Positions 39,901-47,700 of a DNA stretch of 64,000 nucleotides are shown piece after piece. The position numbers were made by a program, and so were the translations under genes. The stretch comes from Phorcus lineatus (taxonomy: Eukaryota; Mollusca; Gastropoda; Trochida; Trochidae). Each line of letters starts with the position of its first letter. Position 1 is the first letter of the stretch. The stretch is taken from positions 30,975,645-31,039,644 of the forward strand of contig OV121088.1 in NCBI GenBank assembly GCA_921293015.1, in the 5' to 3' direction. The notes under the pieces were generated by a model. That model worked only from the letters and a program-made list of their open reading frames with translations. It did not search any database and had not been told where the DNA came from.

Positions 39901-41181
39901 AAATTTTCTTTTTCATTCAGCATTACATTCTCTCCCAACAGAGGTAGCTTCGTCATAAATTCATATACAACCTCTGTCTTAATTCGAAGGTTTCTTGGCC
40001 TAGGAATGTAGAACACTGATTGGATGCAATAAAAAAGTTAGTTGTGCAATCGATTCAAAAGTTATCATTCAAATCGCCTAAGTTATTTCGTTAAGCTTTC
40101 CAAAAACTCAACTTTATTTGAATATGCACCTTACACTTTGAGTCGTCTTTACAGAAGACAAACACCTCATTTTGCGATTGTTTGATTGCCAAACAACACC
40201 AAATATGTTATTATTGCATTCATTGTTTTCATTGGCTGAAATATAGCCAGGTAGCTAAAGGGAAAACTGGTGGAAGCACGAGAAACCTTCGTATTAAGAC
40301 AGAGGTTGTATAGGAAATAATGCAGGAGCTACCTCTGTCGGGAGAGAAGGTCGGCATTATAGAATTCACCGCTACCCCCTCATGTTTGACAACATTGACA
40401 GACGCCATCTTCGGTGACGGGTAGCGATGCATCTGTTGCCACTAAATAAAATAGAAAAGATGAAAAACTGATTGGTTTTAGTAGTCAAAGGGTGTCGGAT
40501 AAAGTTCAAAACCCTTCCTTCTGGAACCTGCGACAGATACAATAGGTTTCCAACTCTAAATTTCTGCTGTGCAGTCACAGCACATGAATAAGAGTATTTC
40601 CCTTTCAAGAGTATTTAACTTTTATTGCGGCTGCTATTATTATTGCAGGGAGAAAGCCCGCAACACCATTGTGGCTATGAAATGCGGTGAAACCTGCGAG
40701 CAGCAGCTGGTACTAGCGAACCATGAGTGGTGCTGCACTGAAATTCAGAGTAGCATTGCACCCAAACTTGACTGCCTGTAGAACAGTTCTCTACTGCAGA
40801 CAATGTTGCCAAGCCCCTGGCAGGATTCGAACCACAGACCTCTTGATTCAAAAGCCGAACGCGCTAACCACTGCGCTATCCCGCTCCAAATTTACTACCT
40901 AGAGGTGACACCTGATTAAATTAAGATGTATGACAGTCTATGTCATATGTCCAACAAACCTTAGCTAATGAGCTTAATTTGGAATATGTTAAAATTTCAT
41001 GATATACTATTATATATTTACTTTAAATTCAGATAAGCACAAAACAAAAGTCACATGAGTGACATGATCGAATACTGAACATTACGAGGAAAACAACCTC
41101 TTCAAGTCTTTCCAGCACTTCAGCTGCTGTCATAGTTTCAACTTCTTCATCTTCGTCTAAAATGCCATCGAGTTCCGACAT
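22985..41181 (-). CDS. GINS4: DNA replication complex GINS protein SLD5 (whole gene, 7 coding exons)
   Basis: SLD5 is one of four GINS subunits. GINS joins CDC45 and MCM2-7 to form the CMG helicase that unwinds DNA at replication forks in the nucleus. Seven exons join in phase (84+147+54+98+89+91+97 nt) into 219 residues; human GINS4 is about 223. Family landmarks: LERLEEAWLNEKFSP (residues 22-36), KISIHRMEIDRIRYILSSYL (70-89), LSPAEYTFARE (119-129), ALRHMPANLQ, PNLDSYVFLRV, and the C-terminal strand end SLVASGAVSLI before TGA. Residues 20 to about 155 make the helical A domain and about 158-219 the small beta-rich B domain. All six introns are GT-AG. The ATG at 41181 gives the usual acidic N-terminus; the frame also stays open to an ATG at 41253, which I judge to be 5' UTR. 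It is divergent from tankyrase and probably E2F-driven. The gene is complete and looks intact. Confidence 0.96.
23945..24169 (-). mobile_element. tRNA-derived SINE, internally deleted copy
   Basis: Same family as 12148. It lacks about 60 to 80 bp of the body between TGCAGGGAGG and the CCATGGATGG block. The tRNA-like head (GACCTCTTGATCCCAAG, CTAACCACATTGCT) is mutated. Confidence 0.8.
25390..25650 (-). mobile_element. tRNA-derived SINE, lacking its tRNA-like head
   Basis: Has the complete tail (GGTGAGGTGAGGTGAG, GGGTTTAACGCCGCTTTCAA) and body, and stops at CCCCTGGCGGGGAGACGAC before the B box. Confidence 0.85.
28111..28224. mobile_element. Hairpin (foldback) element
   Basis: The left arm ATCATAGACCGAACAAATAC (28111-28150 overall) pairs with the right arm GTATTTGTTCGGTCTATGAT (28183-28224 overall). 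Pairing continues through the CCAACCAT/ATGGTTG block. The loop is about 32 bp. Confidence 0.8.
28850..29313. repeat. 72-bp minisatellite, about 6.4 units
   Basis: GGGTACCTTTGAACCATTG starts at 28850, 28922, 28994, 29063, 29135, 29207 and 29279. All steps are 72 bp except one of 69 (a 3-bp AAT loss). Because 72 and 69 are multiples of three, several frames stay open on both strands and give repetitive peptides such as LLQWFKGTLVFVAF. These are not genes. Confidence 0.95.
31556..31646 (-). CDS. GINS4: SLD5 coding exon 6
   Basis: Residues 158-187: IIQPNLDSYVFLRVNENTDG to TLDT(G). PNLDSYVFLRV is the start of the B domain. Acceptor TTTCAG, donor GTAAGT. Confidence 0.95.
31647..32509 (-). other. 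SLD5 intron 5
   Basis: 863 bp, AT-rich, nothing else recognised. Confidence 0.85.
32510..32598 (-). CDS. GINS4: SLD5 coding exon 5
   Basis: Completes Glu 128 and continues YQQSLDNHLKDIALRHMPAN to TTQS. Acceptor TTTCAG, donor GTAAGT. ALRHMP matches the ALKHMP motif of animal SLD5. Confidence 0.95.
32599..33653 (-). other. SLD5 intron 4
   Basis: 1055 bp. Contains the candidate hAT-like MITE at 33316-33588. The open frame at 32670-32918 is not supported. Confidence 0.85.
33316..33588. mobile_element. Candidate MITE with AGGTGT termini
   Basis: The left end AGGTGTAGAGCTGTGCAGAT and the reverse complement of the right end, AGGTGTGACGATACAGATAT, form an imperfect inverted repeat. The interior is rich in TATCATGATA-type palindromes, as in hAT-type MITEs. 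The target-site duplication is unclear. Confidence 0.45.
33654..33751 (-). CDS. GINS4: SLD5 coding exon 4
   Basis: Residues 96-127 plus two nt: IEKHTGHILQCSDQQ... LLSPAEYTFAR(E). Acceptor TTACAG, donor GTGAGT. It covers the linker and the LSPEE-like motif of the family. Confidence 0.95.
33917..33957. repeat. (AAT)n microsatellite
   Basis: About 13 to 14 trinucleotide units in SLD5 intron 3. Confidence 0.95.
34088..34393 (-). mobile_element. tRNA-derived SINE, full length
   Basis: On the minus strand: head with A box TAGCACAGTGGTCAGCG and B box GGTTTGAATCC, then GCCAGAGGCTCGG, the body, and the tail ending AAGCTGCGTTAAACACC followed by CTCATCTCACC. It is about 305 bp and one of the most complete copies in the window. 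Confidence 0.88.
34572..34625 (-). CDS. GINS4: SLD5 coding exon 3 (54 nt)
   Basis: Residues 78-95, IDRIRYILSSYLRLRLEK, the most conserved helix of SLD5. Acceptor CACAG, donor GTACGT, phase 0 on both sides. It is short and easily missed by gene finders. Confidence 0.95.
34798..34862. repeat. Two-copy tandem repeat, about 33 bp
   Basis: AAATTCAGGGAAAACAGC followed by AAACTTTCAT or TTACTTTCAT, twice in succession. Confidence 0.85.
35197..35511 (-). mobile_element. tRNA-derived SINE, full length
   Basis: The minus-strand head has TAGTGCAGTGGTTAGAGCG and GGTTGGAATCC. The tail is CATTGAACCCCATTTCACCT and CACCTCA. Confidence 0.88.
36634..36780 (-). CDS. GINS4: SLD5 coding exon 2
   Basis: Residues 29-77, from AWLNEKFSPDLLEAK to FKISIHRME, the core of the GINS A-domain helices. 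CAG acceptor, GTAACA donor, phase 0 on both sides. Confidence 0.96.
36893..37097 (-). mobile_element. tRNA-derived SINE, internally deleted
   Basis: The tail GTGAGGTGAGGTGATT...GGGTTTAACACCACTTTC is intact and the head CTAACCACTGCGCTATCCTG is present. About 100 bp of body are missing in two places. Confidence 0.82.
37240..37291 (-). mobile_element. SINE tail fragment
   Basis: GTGAGGTGAGGTGATTTTGTG and TTTTAACAGCGCTTTGAAGA match only the 3' tail of the family. Confidence 0.65.
37689..38200. mobile_element. pogo/Tigger-like MITE
   Basis: The left end TAGTCAACTCGCGATAGTCC and the reverse complement of the right end, CAGTCAGACTTCGATAATCC, form terminal inverted repeats. TA lies next to both ends, as expected for the Tc1/mariner-pogo superfamily. 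AATCCGAA/TCCGAAC words recur inside each end. It is about 512 bp with no transposase frame. Inside lies a two-copy repeat of about 50 bp around GACTGTAATAAATTGA (about 37995-38090). Confidence 0.75.
38304..38403. mobile_element. Small foldback element
   Basis: The left arm GACCTAGATTTTCGAAACTC...ACTAAGAT pairs with ATCTTAGCACTAAGAGAGCT...TCTAGGTC over about 35 bp. Same family as 14543-14640. Confidence 0.85.
39930..40346. mobile_element. Long-TIR MITE, copy 2 (complete)
   Basis: A 417-bp element with about 66-bp inverted repeats: left CTCTCCCAACAGAGGTAGCT... and right ending AGCTACCTCTGTCGGGAGAG. Both arms include CAACCTCTGTCTTAAT and GAAGGTTTCT. The interior matches 21449-21831 in opposite orientation. 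Superfamily not assigned. Confidence 0.88.
40599..40887 (-). mobile_element. tRNA-derived SINE
   Basis: The head (TAGCGCAGTGGTTAGCGCG, GGTTCGAATCC on the minus strand) and body are near complete. The 3' tail is truncated at CCCTTTCAAGAGTATTTAAC. Confidence 0.88.
41098..41181 (-). CDS. GINS4: SLD5 coding exon 1
   Basis: Residues 1-28, MSELDGILDEDEE... ending LERLEE. The acidic stretch before the helical domain is typical of SLD5. Donor GTTGTT follows GAG; it is weak, but the phase-0 join to exon 2 restores the family sequence. Confidence 0.93.
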
Positions 41182-41524
41182 TATAAGCTGATTTAAAATA
41201 AAATGTGACCAAATTATCTTCTTAGAGAACGAGCTCTGATAAAATGTAAACAATCTTTCAGAGTAAATTTCCCGCCATCGCAGTGTCGAGGTGAGATACT
41301 TGTGGACTGTGATTGGATATTATTAAATTTTTGGCATAAAATAAAAAATTGTACAGAAATAACACAACATAATATGATACATTACCAGCGGGTACATCAT
41401 AATATGCAACCTTTCTAATTTATAAATAATCATTTCATTATAATATTTTTGTATTCCGCAGAAAATTTAAATTAGTATCGTGAAATCTCGCTGACACGAC
41501 GAGATGTAGGCAACTTGGTCCAAA
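41182..41524. promoter_or_regulatory. Divergent SLD5/tankyrase promoter
   Basis: 343 bp separate the two start codons, which point away from each other. Visible motifs: TTTCCCGCC at 41268-41276 (perfect core E2F site) and GATTGG at 41311-41316 (inverted CCAAT box). The 5' UTRs must lie within this interval unless spliced leaders lie further off. No clear TATA box is placed near either start. Bidirectional use is inferred from geometry and motifs. Confidence 0.75.
41268..41276 (+). promoter_or_regulatory. E2F-type site
   Basis: TTTCCCGCC matches the E2F consensus TTTSSCGC exactly. It lies 87 bp upstream of the SLD5 ATG and 249 bp upstream of the tankyrase ATG. GINS genes are S-phase genes, so an E2F site fits. 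Confidence 0.6.
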
Positions 41525-41532
41525 ATGGCGAC
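41522..41532 (+). promoter_or_regulatory. YY1-like element over the tankyrase start codon
   Basis: AAAATGGCGAC matches the AANATGGCG core of YY1 sites, which often overlap the initiator or start codon of TATA-less genes. It also doubles as a fair start context (AAA before ATGG). Confidence 0.5.
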
Positions 41533-41714
41533 CGGCCGTCGTCAGCCTATTCTCCCTAACGAGCCAAGTTCTTCTTCAAATGACGTTGGAAGAGAATTAT
41601 TTGAAGCCTGCAGAAATGGTGACTTAAGTAAAGTTAAAAAGCTAGTTAATTCTCATAATGTTAACTCCAAGGATACCGCTGGAAGGAAATCTACCCCGCT
41701 GCATTTCGCTGCTG
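41525..41714 (+). CDS. TNKS: Tankyrase exon 1
   Basis: Residues 1-63: a short leader [20 protein letters not shown], then [19 protein letters not shown] and [10 protein letters not shown], the start of ARC1. Donor GTGAGG, phase 1. The start is the first ATG in frame, in a good context. Confidence 0.96.
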
Positions 41715-44700
41715 GTGAGGAAATGTTTTCAATTTGTCTGGTTGCAAATTTCTTCAGTTCTCATTGTTCGTAAAGTCTTGTTTTGAACTGCTAATTTGTG
41801 ATACGGTTGTACAACATAGGTTAAGATCCTGATTTGCAAATTGGATCCCCCATCTGATGACAGAATATGTTTTCAAAAGATATTTTGAAAATGTTGATTT
41901 GAAAATTTATGTTGATTTTTCATACAGCTGTTCAATTTCGAACATGCTTTCAAGAAATAATGACAAAATATCTAGATAAACGTTATGAAGTTGATCTAAA
42001 TTTGCTGGACATTTTTGCTGTTATGCTAATTTAATCCATATTGATTTCACTAATGTTTTGGATACATCTCTTGCAATGCTGAAAGATCCATTTTAAATTA
42101 CTGATTTGCAAAGGTGACCTATAGTATGAGGACAAATCTTGTGTGAAATGTTATGATTTTTACTAGGCACAAATAGTATAATTGTCAACACAATAACTTC
42201 TAGGTTTATGAAGCAAATTGACAAGTTGTGAGTGCCCAACACTTCCATACTTTCTTGGAGCAAGTAAACCACTCTTGTAAAGATACTTGTTTGCAAGTTA
42301 TGTTTGATAAAAAGACTGGTTAGATAATGTCTCATTTTTACTCATAGCGTAAAACAAGCAGTGACGTTATTGCAACACGTGCAAATATCACATTTGCATA
42401 GCAACTTTTCACAGTAAAAAACCCATTATTTGTTCTATGATGTCTTAAAACATTTGTTATGAACGTCACTGTTTTGTATTCTCGCAAGAAAAGCTGGTCG
42501 TTTTGTGGGCGTTTTCTTGTGAATCAAACAGAGAATAACTGGTAATAAAAAACTACTACTGCAAAAACACTGAATAGATATTTTACCTGAAGAAGTGTGT
42601 CATTGATTTTTGCAAATTTGTGTATAACCGGAACTTGGATAATACAATAATTCACATTCATTTCTTAAATGTCAAATGATGCACTCTCTCAGGTAAAATA
42701 TCTTTTTACACGTTCATTGAGGAGCTGGTTCTGAGGACATTTTGGCCAATGACCAACTGTCCCATTAAATAAAAGAAGTTGAATACCATTACCATTTTTT
42801 AGGGTTCGATCTATTCAGATTTGACTCACCTAGGAACAATGATGATATTTTCTTCAAGTGCTGATAATTTTGCTCAGATGCTTAGTCATAAAGCAAAGTT
42901 GACATGAAATCAATCCGAAGTTCATAACAAATCATATCAGTTAAGCATTATTCTGCCATTCTTTTGACAACGATAAAGGCTCCATTGGCCTTGATTCTGC
43001 AATAAAGTGAAGTTTTCGAGTGACTGGTGAAACAAAGATACGACAGTGGTGTCAAGATGTCACTATCAGTTTTCTTGCTTGAGAATGCACTTGATTTAAC
43101 ATTTATTAATGCTTAATTATGACATGTCAGTTAAATTTTATATGCTAGAAAACTGAGTAGCCTCAATCATGTATTTTGCAATGAAGTACAGTTTTGCTGT
43201 TGACGATGATAAAGTTAAATCACTGCCTCATGTTTTTAGTATGGGTAAAACTGCACATTCCATTTGAATGTTTATAAAATATGAAGGATTCAGCTCTTTA
43301 TGTTTAATTAATGTTCATTTACATGATATTATATTATATCTTATTGACTCATCATGTGTGTAAGCGTTAATCTCACAGTGTTGACTTATCATTGACCTTC
43401 ACAGATTTTTTACAAATAAACTTTCAGAGCTCTGACTAAAAATTTATATAAGAAATGGTAGCTTATGTTAGTATAATGTTACTTAGGATAGTCTTTTGTC
43501 TTTTAGATGATTAGTTTTTTCCTGAGTCAGAGACAAGATGTTTTAGTTTGTAACCTCATATTTTTAAGAAACCGTGATTTTTTTGTATGGTTATTATGTT
43601 ATTCTTAGCTTTTTAATTGATTTATCATTAGAAAAAAACGAAGGCAAAGTGATCAATGAAATCATAAGCTTAAACAGTTAACTCACAAGCTTTAAGATAT
43701 GAAGATCCCCGCTTGTAAATTACCTTATATTTGACGTAATTAAAAGGTTAATTGAACATTTGATTAATTATAAAGTTCTAACATACGACATGAAGCAAAG
43801 TGATCAATGAAATCATAAGCTTAAATAGTTAACTCACAAGCTTTAAGATATGAAGATCCCCGCTTGTAAATTACCTTATATTTGATGTAATTAAAAGGTT
43901 AATTGAACATTTGATTAAATATAAAGTTCTAACATACGACATGAAGCAAAGTGATCAATGAAATCATAAGCTTATATAGTTAACTCACAAGCTTTAAGAT
44001 ATGAAGATCCCCGTTTGTAAATTACCGTGTATTTGATGTAATTAAAAGGTTAATTGAACATTTGATTAATCATAAAGTTCTAACATACGACATGAAGCAA
44101 AGTGATCAATGAAATCATAAGCTTAAATAGTTAACTCACAAGCTTTAAGATATGAAGATCCCCGCTTGTAAATTACCTTATATTTGACGTAATTAAAAGG
44201 TTAATTGAACATTTGATTAATTATAAAGTTCTAACATACGACATGAAGCAAAGTGATCAATGAAATCATAAGCTTAAACAGTTAACTCACAAGCTTTAAG
44301 ATATGAAGATCCCCGCTTGTAAATTACCTTATATTTGACGTAATTAAAAGGTTAATTGAACATTTGATTAATTATAAAGTTCTAACATACGACATGAAGC
44401 AAAGTGATCAATGAAATCATAAGCTTAAATAGTTAACTCACAAGCTTTAAGATATGAAGATCCCCGCTTGTAAATTACCTTATATTTGACGTAATTAAAA
44501 GGTTAATTGAACATTTGATTAATTATAAAGTTCTAACATACGACATGAAGCAAAGTGATCAATGAAATCATAAGCTTAAATAGTTAACTCACAAGCTTTA
44601 AGATATGAAGATCCCCGCTTGTAAATTACCTTATATTTGATGTAATTAAAAGGTTAATTGAACATTTGATTAAATATAAAGTTCTAACATACGACATGAA

Positions 44701-47700
44701 GCAAAGTGATCAATGAAATCATAAGCTTATATAGTTAACTCACAAGCTTTAAGATATGAAGATCCCCGTTTGTAAATTACCGTGTATTTGATGTAATTAA
44801 AAGGTTAATTGAACATTTGATTAATCATAAAGTTCTAACATACGACATGACATAAAAAAACAACCTAATTTTTAATAAGAACCCTTCATTTCACCACCCA
44901 ATCCTTTGCTATGGATGTAGTGACTGCAACAGGAATAAGTTACCGAGACCTTTGGTTGATAGTCCTGCTTGAGACTCTGGATGATGTGTTGAAGATGCAC
45001 TCCACCTCTTTCTAATCTACTTACAATGAATTAAGATTAAACTCATATTTTTTCTTAAAAGTTACAAACTTCAATCTGTCCTGAATGGATAAGCAAAGAT
45101 TTGCTGGTTTGCCGATCCTATCACTTTTGTGAATAAATATGTTTAAACCATCTCCAAAAATACTTGAAATTCAAATTGAGGTTGAAATTTAACAAATTCC
45201 TCTAGTTGATTATAGTCATTAAGCTGAAGCTCATCAAGATGACCTGGCAAGTGTCACTTGCAGCATGGTCAACATTCTGACATCTTTCCTCGTGGGTCAG
45301 CCTTAGGTCAGAGGTCATTAGGGCACCTGTTGCAGGTCAATAATTGAGATGGGAACTCTGGCCACAGTGGGTGCCATTAGCTGCCATTAGAATAATTCCA
45401 TGACACTGGATGACATTACACAGATGACTCATTAGGGCTATTTATGGAATGTAGATATCATTGACTCAGGGCAGAATGGTTAAAACGGTATATTTCTATA
45501 AATTTACAGAAAATGGATTGTCAGTGCTGGATTTCTGCTAGATGAACATATGTAGCATTGTTTAGTAACTTGAGTGACTAGTGACTAAATTCAACTTTAT
45601 TGGTCTTATTCTAAATCTGAAATTTCATGATTTTTATGCTATTTCAGTGATTATTTTAGGCAAGTGTTTTGAGAATATTTTGTCAATTGACATTCTTAGT
45701 AAATCATCGGGAAAGGCATTTTCTTCAAAGAGGGTATCAAGTCATTTCTTCTGCTAGCTGTAAAAAGTGGCAATGTTTTTTTTACTCTCTCTAGATTATT
45801 TTGAGAAATACATTTTTGTAGCGAAAAACAATTTTAAATTGGACAAGACACTTTTTACTTAGAGAAAATTAACAGATAAGAGGCAACATTTATTGTTGGA
45901 TATGAAAAAAACTGATATGAAAGTATTAGATAAGAATTATTTGGTTACTGTGTTTATACAAGAATCTAGGTTAATTTGTTGATTGCTATCATCAATTTAT
46001 CAGTATATTTATACACATGGACTTACAGTTAACCAGATGGTATGAATCAATGGATATTGTATAATGGAGAATGGAATTAGCAAGTGTTATGTGATATTTA
46101 CCGTAATCTACATGCTATTGACATGATATGTACAACAGTGTACTCAGTGTCTACAAGCAATATGATTATCATCAGTTACTGGCCTCAAGCTTCTGGATGG
46201 AATCTTAGAAATGACTTATGATGTATCTAATAATCAAAAGCTCGTGTTCATAAAGTATTAGGAAGGACTTGGTAGCCTCAATGAAATTTGGACTTCAGAG
46301 CCTTACTCAGCCAATAAAGAATTGATTTTCATAAATAATTTATGGTAAGGCAGGGAAGCACATGTAGATGCTTTAGGTTATTCATGGTGTTCATATTCTA
46401 AACATCATGCATGTTCATGGATGAAAAGTTTCACAGTCTACAAGTAGGAATTGCTATAATGGTCTGCAGTGTACATGCTTTTGATAAATTGTTGTGACAG
46501 GTGCTTGAAAGCTGTATCATGTGAATGCTCATAACTGCAAATGGTACATGAAATACCTATAATGTGTTGAGCAATCTCAATGTGTGATTTAACTTCACTG
46601 TGCATTGATATATACTTACATACTTGGCAATTAAGGTTATTGTGATAAAATGTGTATTTCTGAAAGATAATGTAGATATTCATGTCACATATTTTCAATC
46701 AAGAATTTTAAGCTCAATATGCTCTTCACGTATTTTTACCCCGAAGAAATTAAAACTTATCTAAAATTTACATTATGGATGGGGATGCTGTTATTGTAGT
46801 ATTTGAAGTTGAAAATGAAAAGAAACCAATAACGAAACCACATAATGAAAGGACTGAGTGATGGAAGTTTTAAACATTTGGATTTACAGAAATTTAGATG
46901 AAAAAAGTTGAATAAGAAGGATATCTAATTTGCTTATCTAAAATTTATCAAAAATTTATCTTTTTTTTGCCTATAAGCTTTTGTAATGTCACCCAAACCT
47001 AGGCAGATGTGAATTTTACTCTGATTTGTATTTTATTGAGTTTGAGACAAAAAGAAGTCATTGTTCTTGATGATCCAGTGAATATTTTATGGAAAAAAAT
47101 TAATATGCTAAATTTGTGCAAAATCAATATCTCTGCTGTTTCCATGTGCAAGGAACTTTTAGTGATGTCTGATTTTATTGTTTATCCGATGATAACAAAT
47201 TTTTTATAAGGAAGTTTTGAATTTGATATGGTATGAACACAATCCTTAAGAGGTATGTTTAAAGTAACATGTCAAATATATATATGTCAAATATTTTCCA
47301 AAATATTTTTACTTGATGTCCAATTTGGATACGGTTTAAATCATTTTTGCACAATATCTTTTAACACAATTTTTCTTTACATACTTTTTTCTCAAAAACT
47401 ACAATGTGCCATCCATCCTGCACGGAAAAGCTGATTTGAATTACCAAGAAGATATTAAAAATTAATTTGACATCTTTACAGCTGGAACAGATGTTACTAA
47501 AACCAATTTCTGGCATATATGACCAAAGGTGTATGTTATCAGTATGTTTACTGTCCAGGTTGCCACTGCCCTAATAAATTGTGCATGTCACCACTTTCCC
47601 TGCCAGCCATAAACAACAAGCTTGACCACTGGCCAGCAGAGGAAGGCCAGACCCGACCACCTGCCAAAGGTGTCAACACCAGTCCTAGATTACATATAAT

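Larger units (their letters stand above)
36781..41097 (-). other. SLD5 intron 1 (4.3 kb)
   Basis: Holds SINE pieces (36893, 37240, 40599), a pogo-like MITE (37689), a foldback element (38304) and the long-TIR MITE (39930). No further exon is recognised. Confidence 0.85.

Noticed and set aside
19542..40781. Recurring peptides such as REKARNTIVAMHCGETCE and ELANHGWY at several loci
   Set aside because: They look like a protein family but are the antisense reading of the tRNA-derived SINE (19561, 25390, 34088, 35197, 40599).
41182..41253. Upstream in-frame ATG of SLD5 at 41253
   Set aside because: It would add 24 hydrophobic/basic residues absent from the family; MSELDG at 41181 fits the usual acidic start. 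I take the upstream part as 5' UTR.
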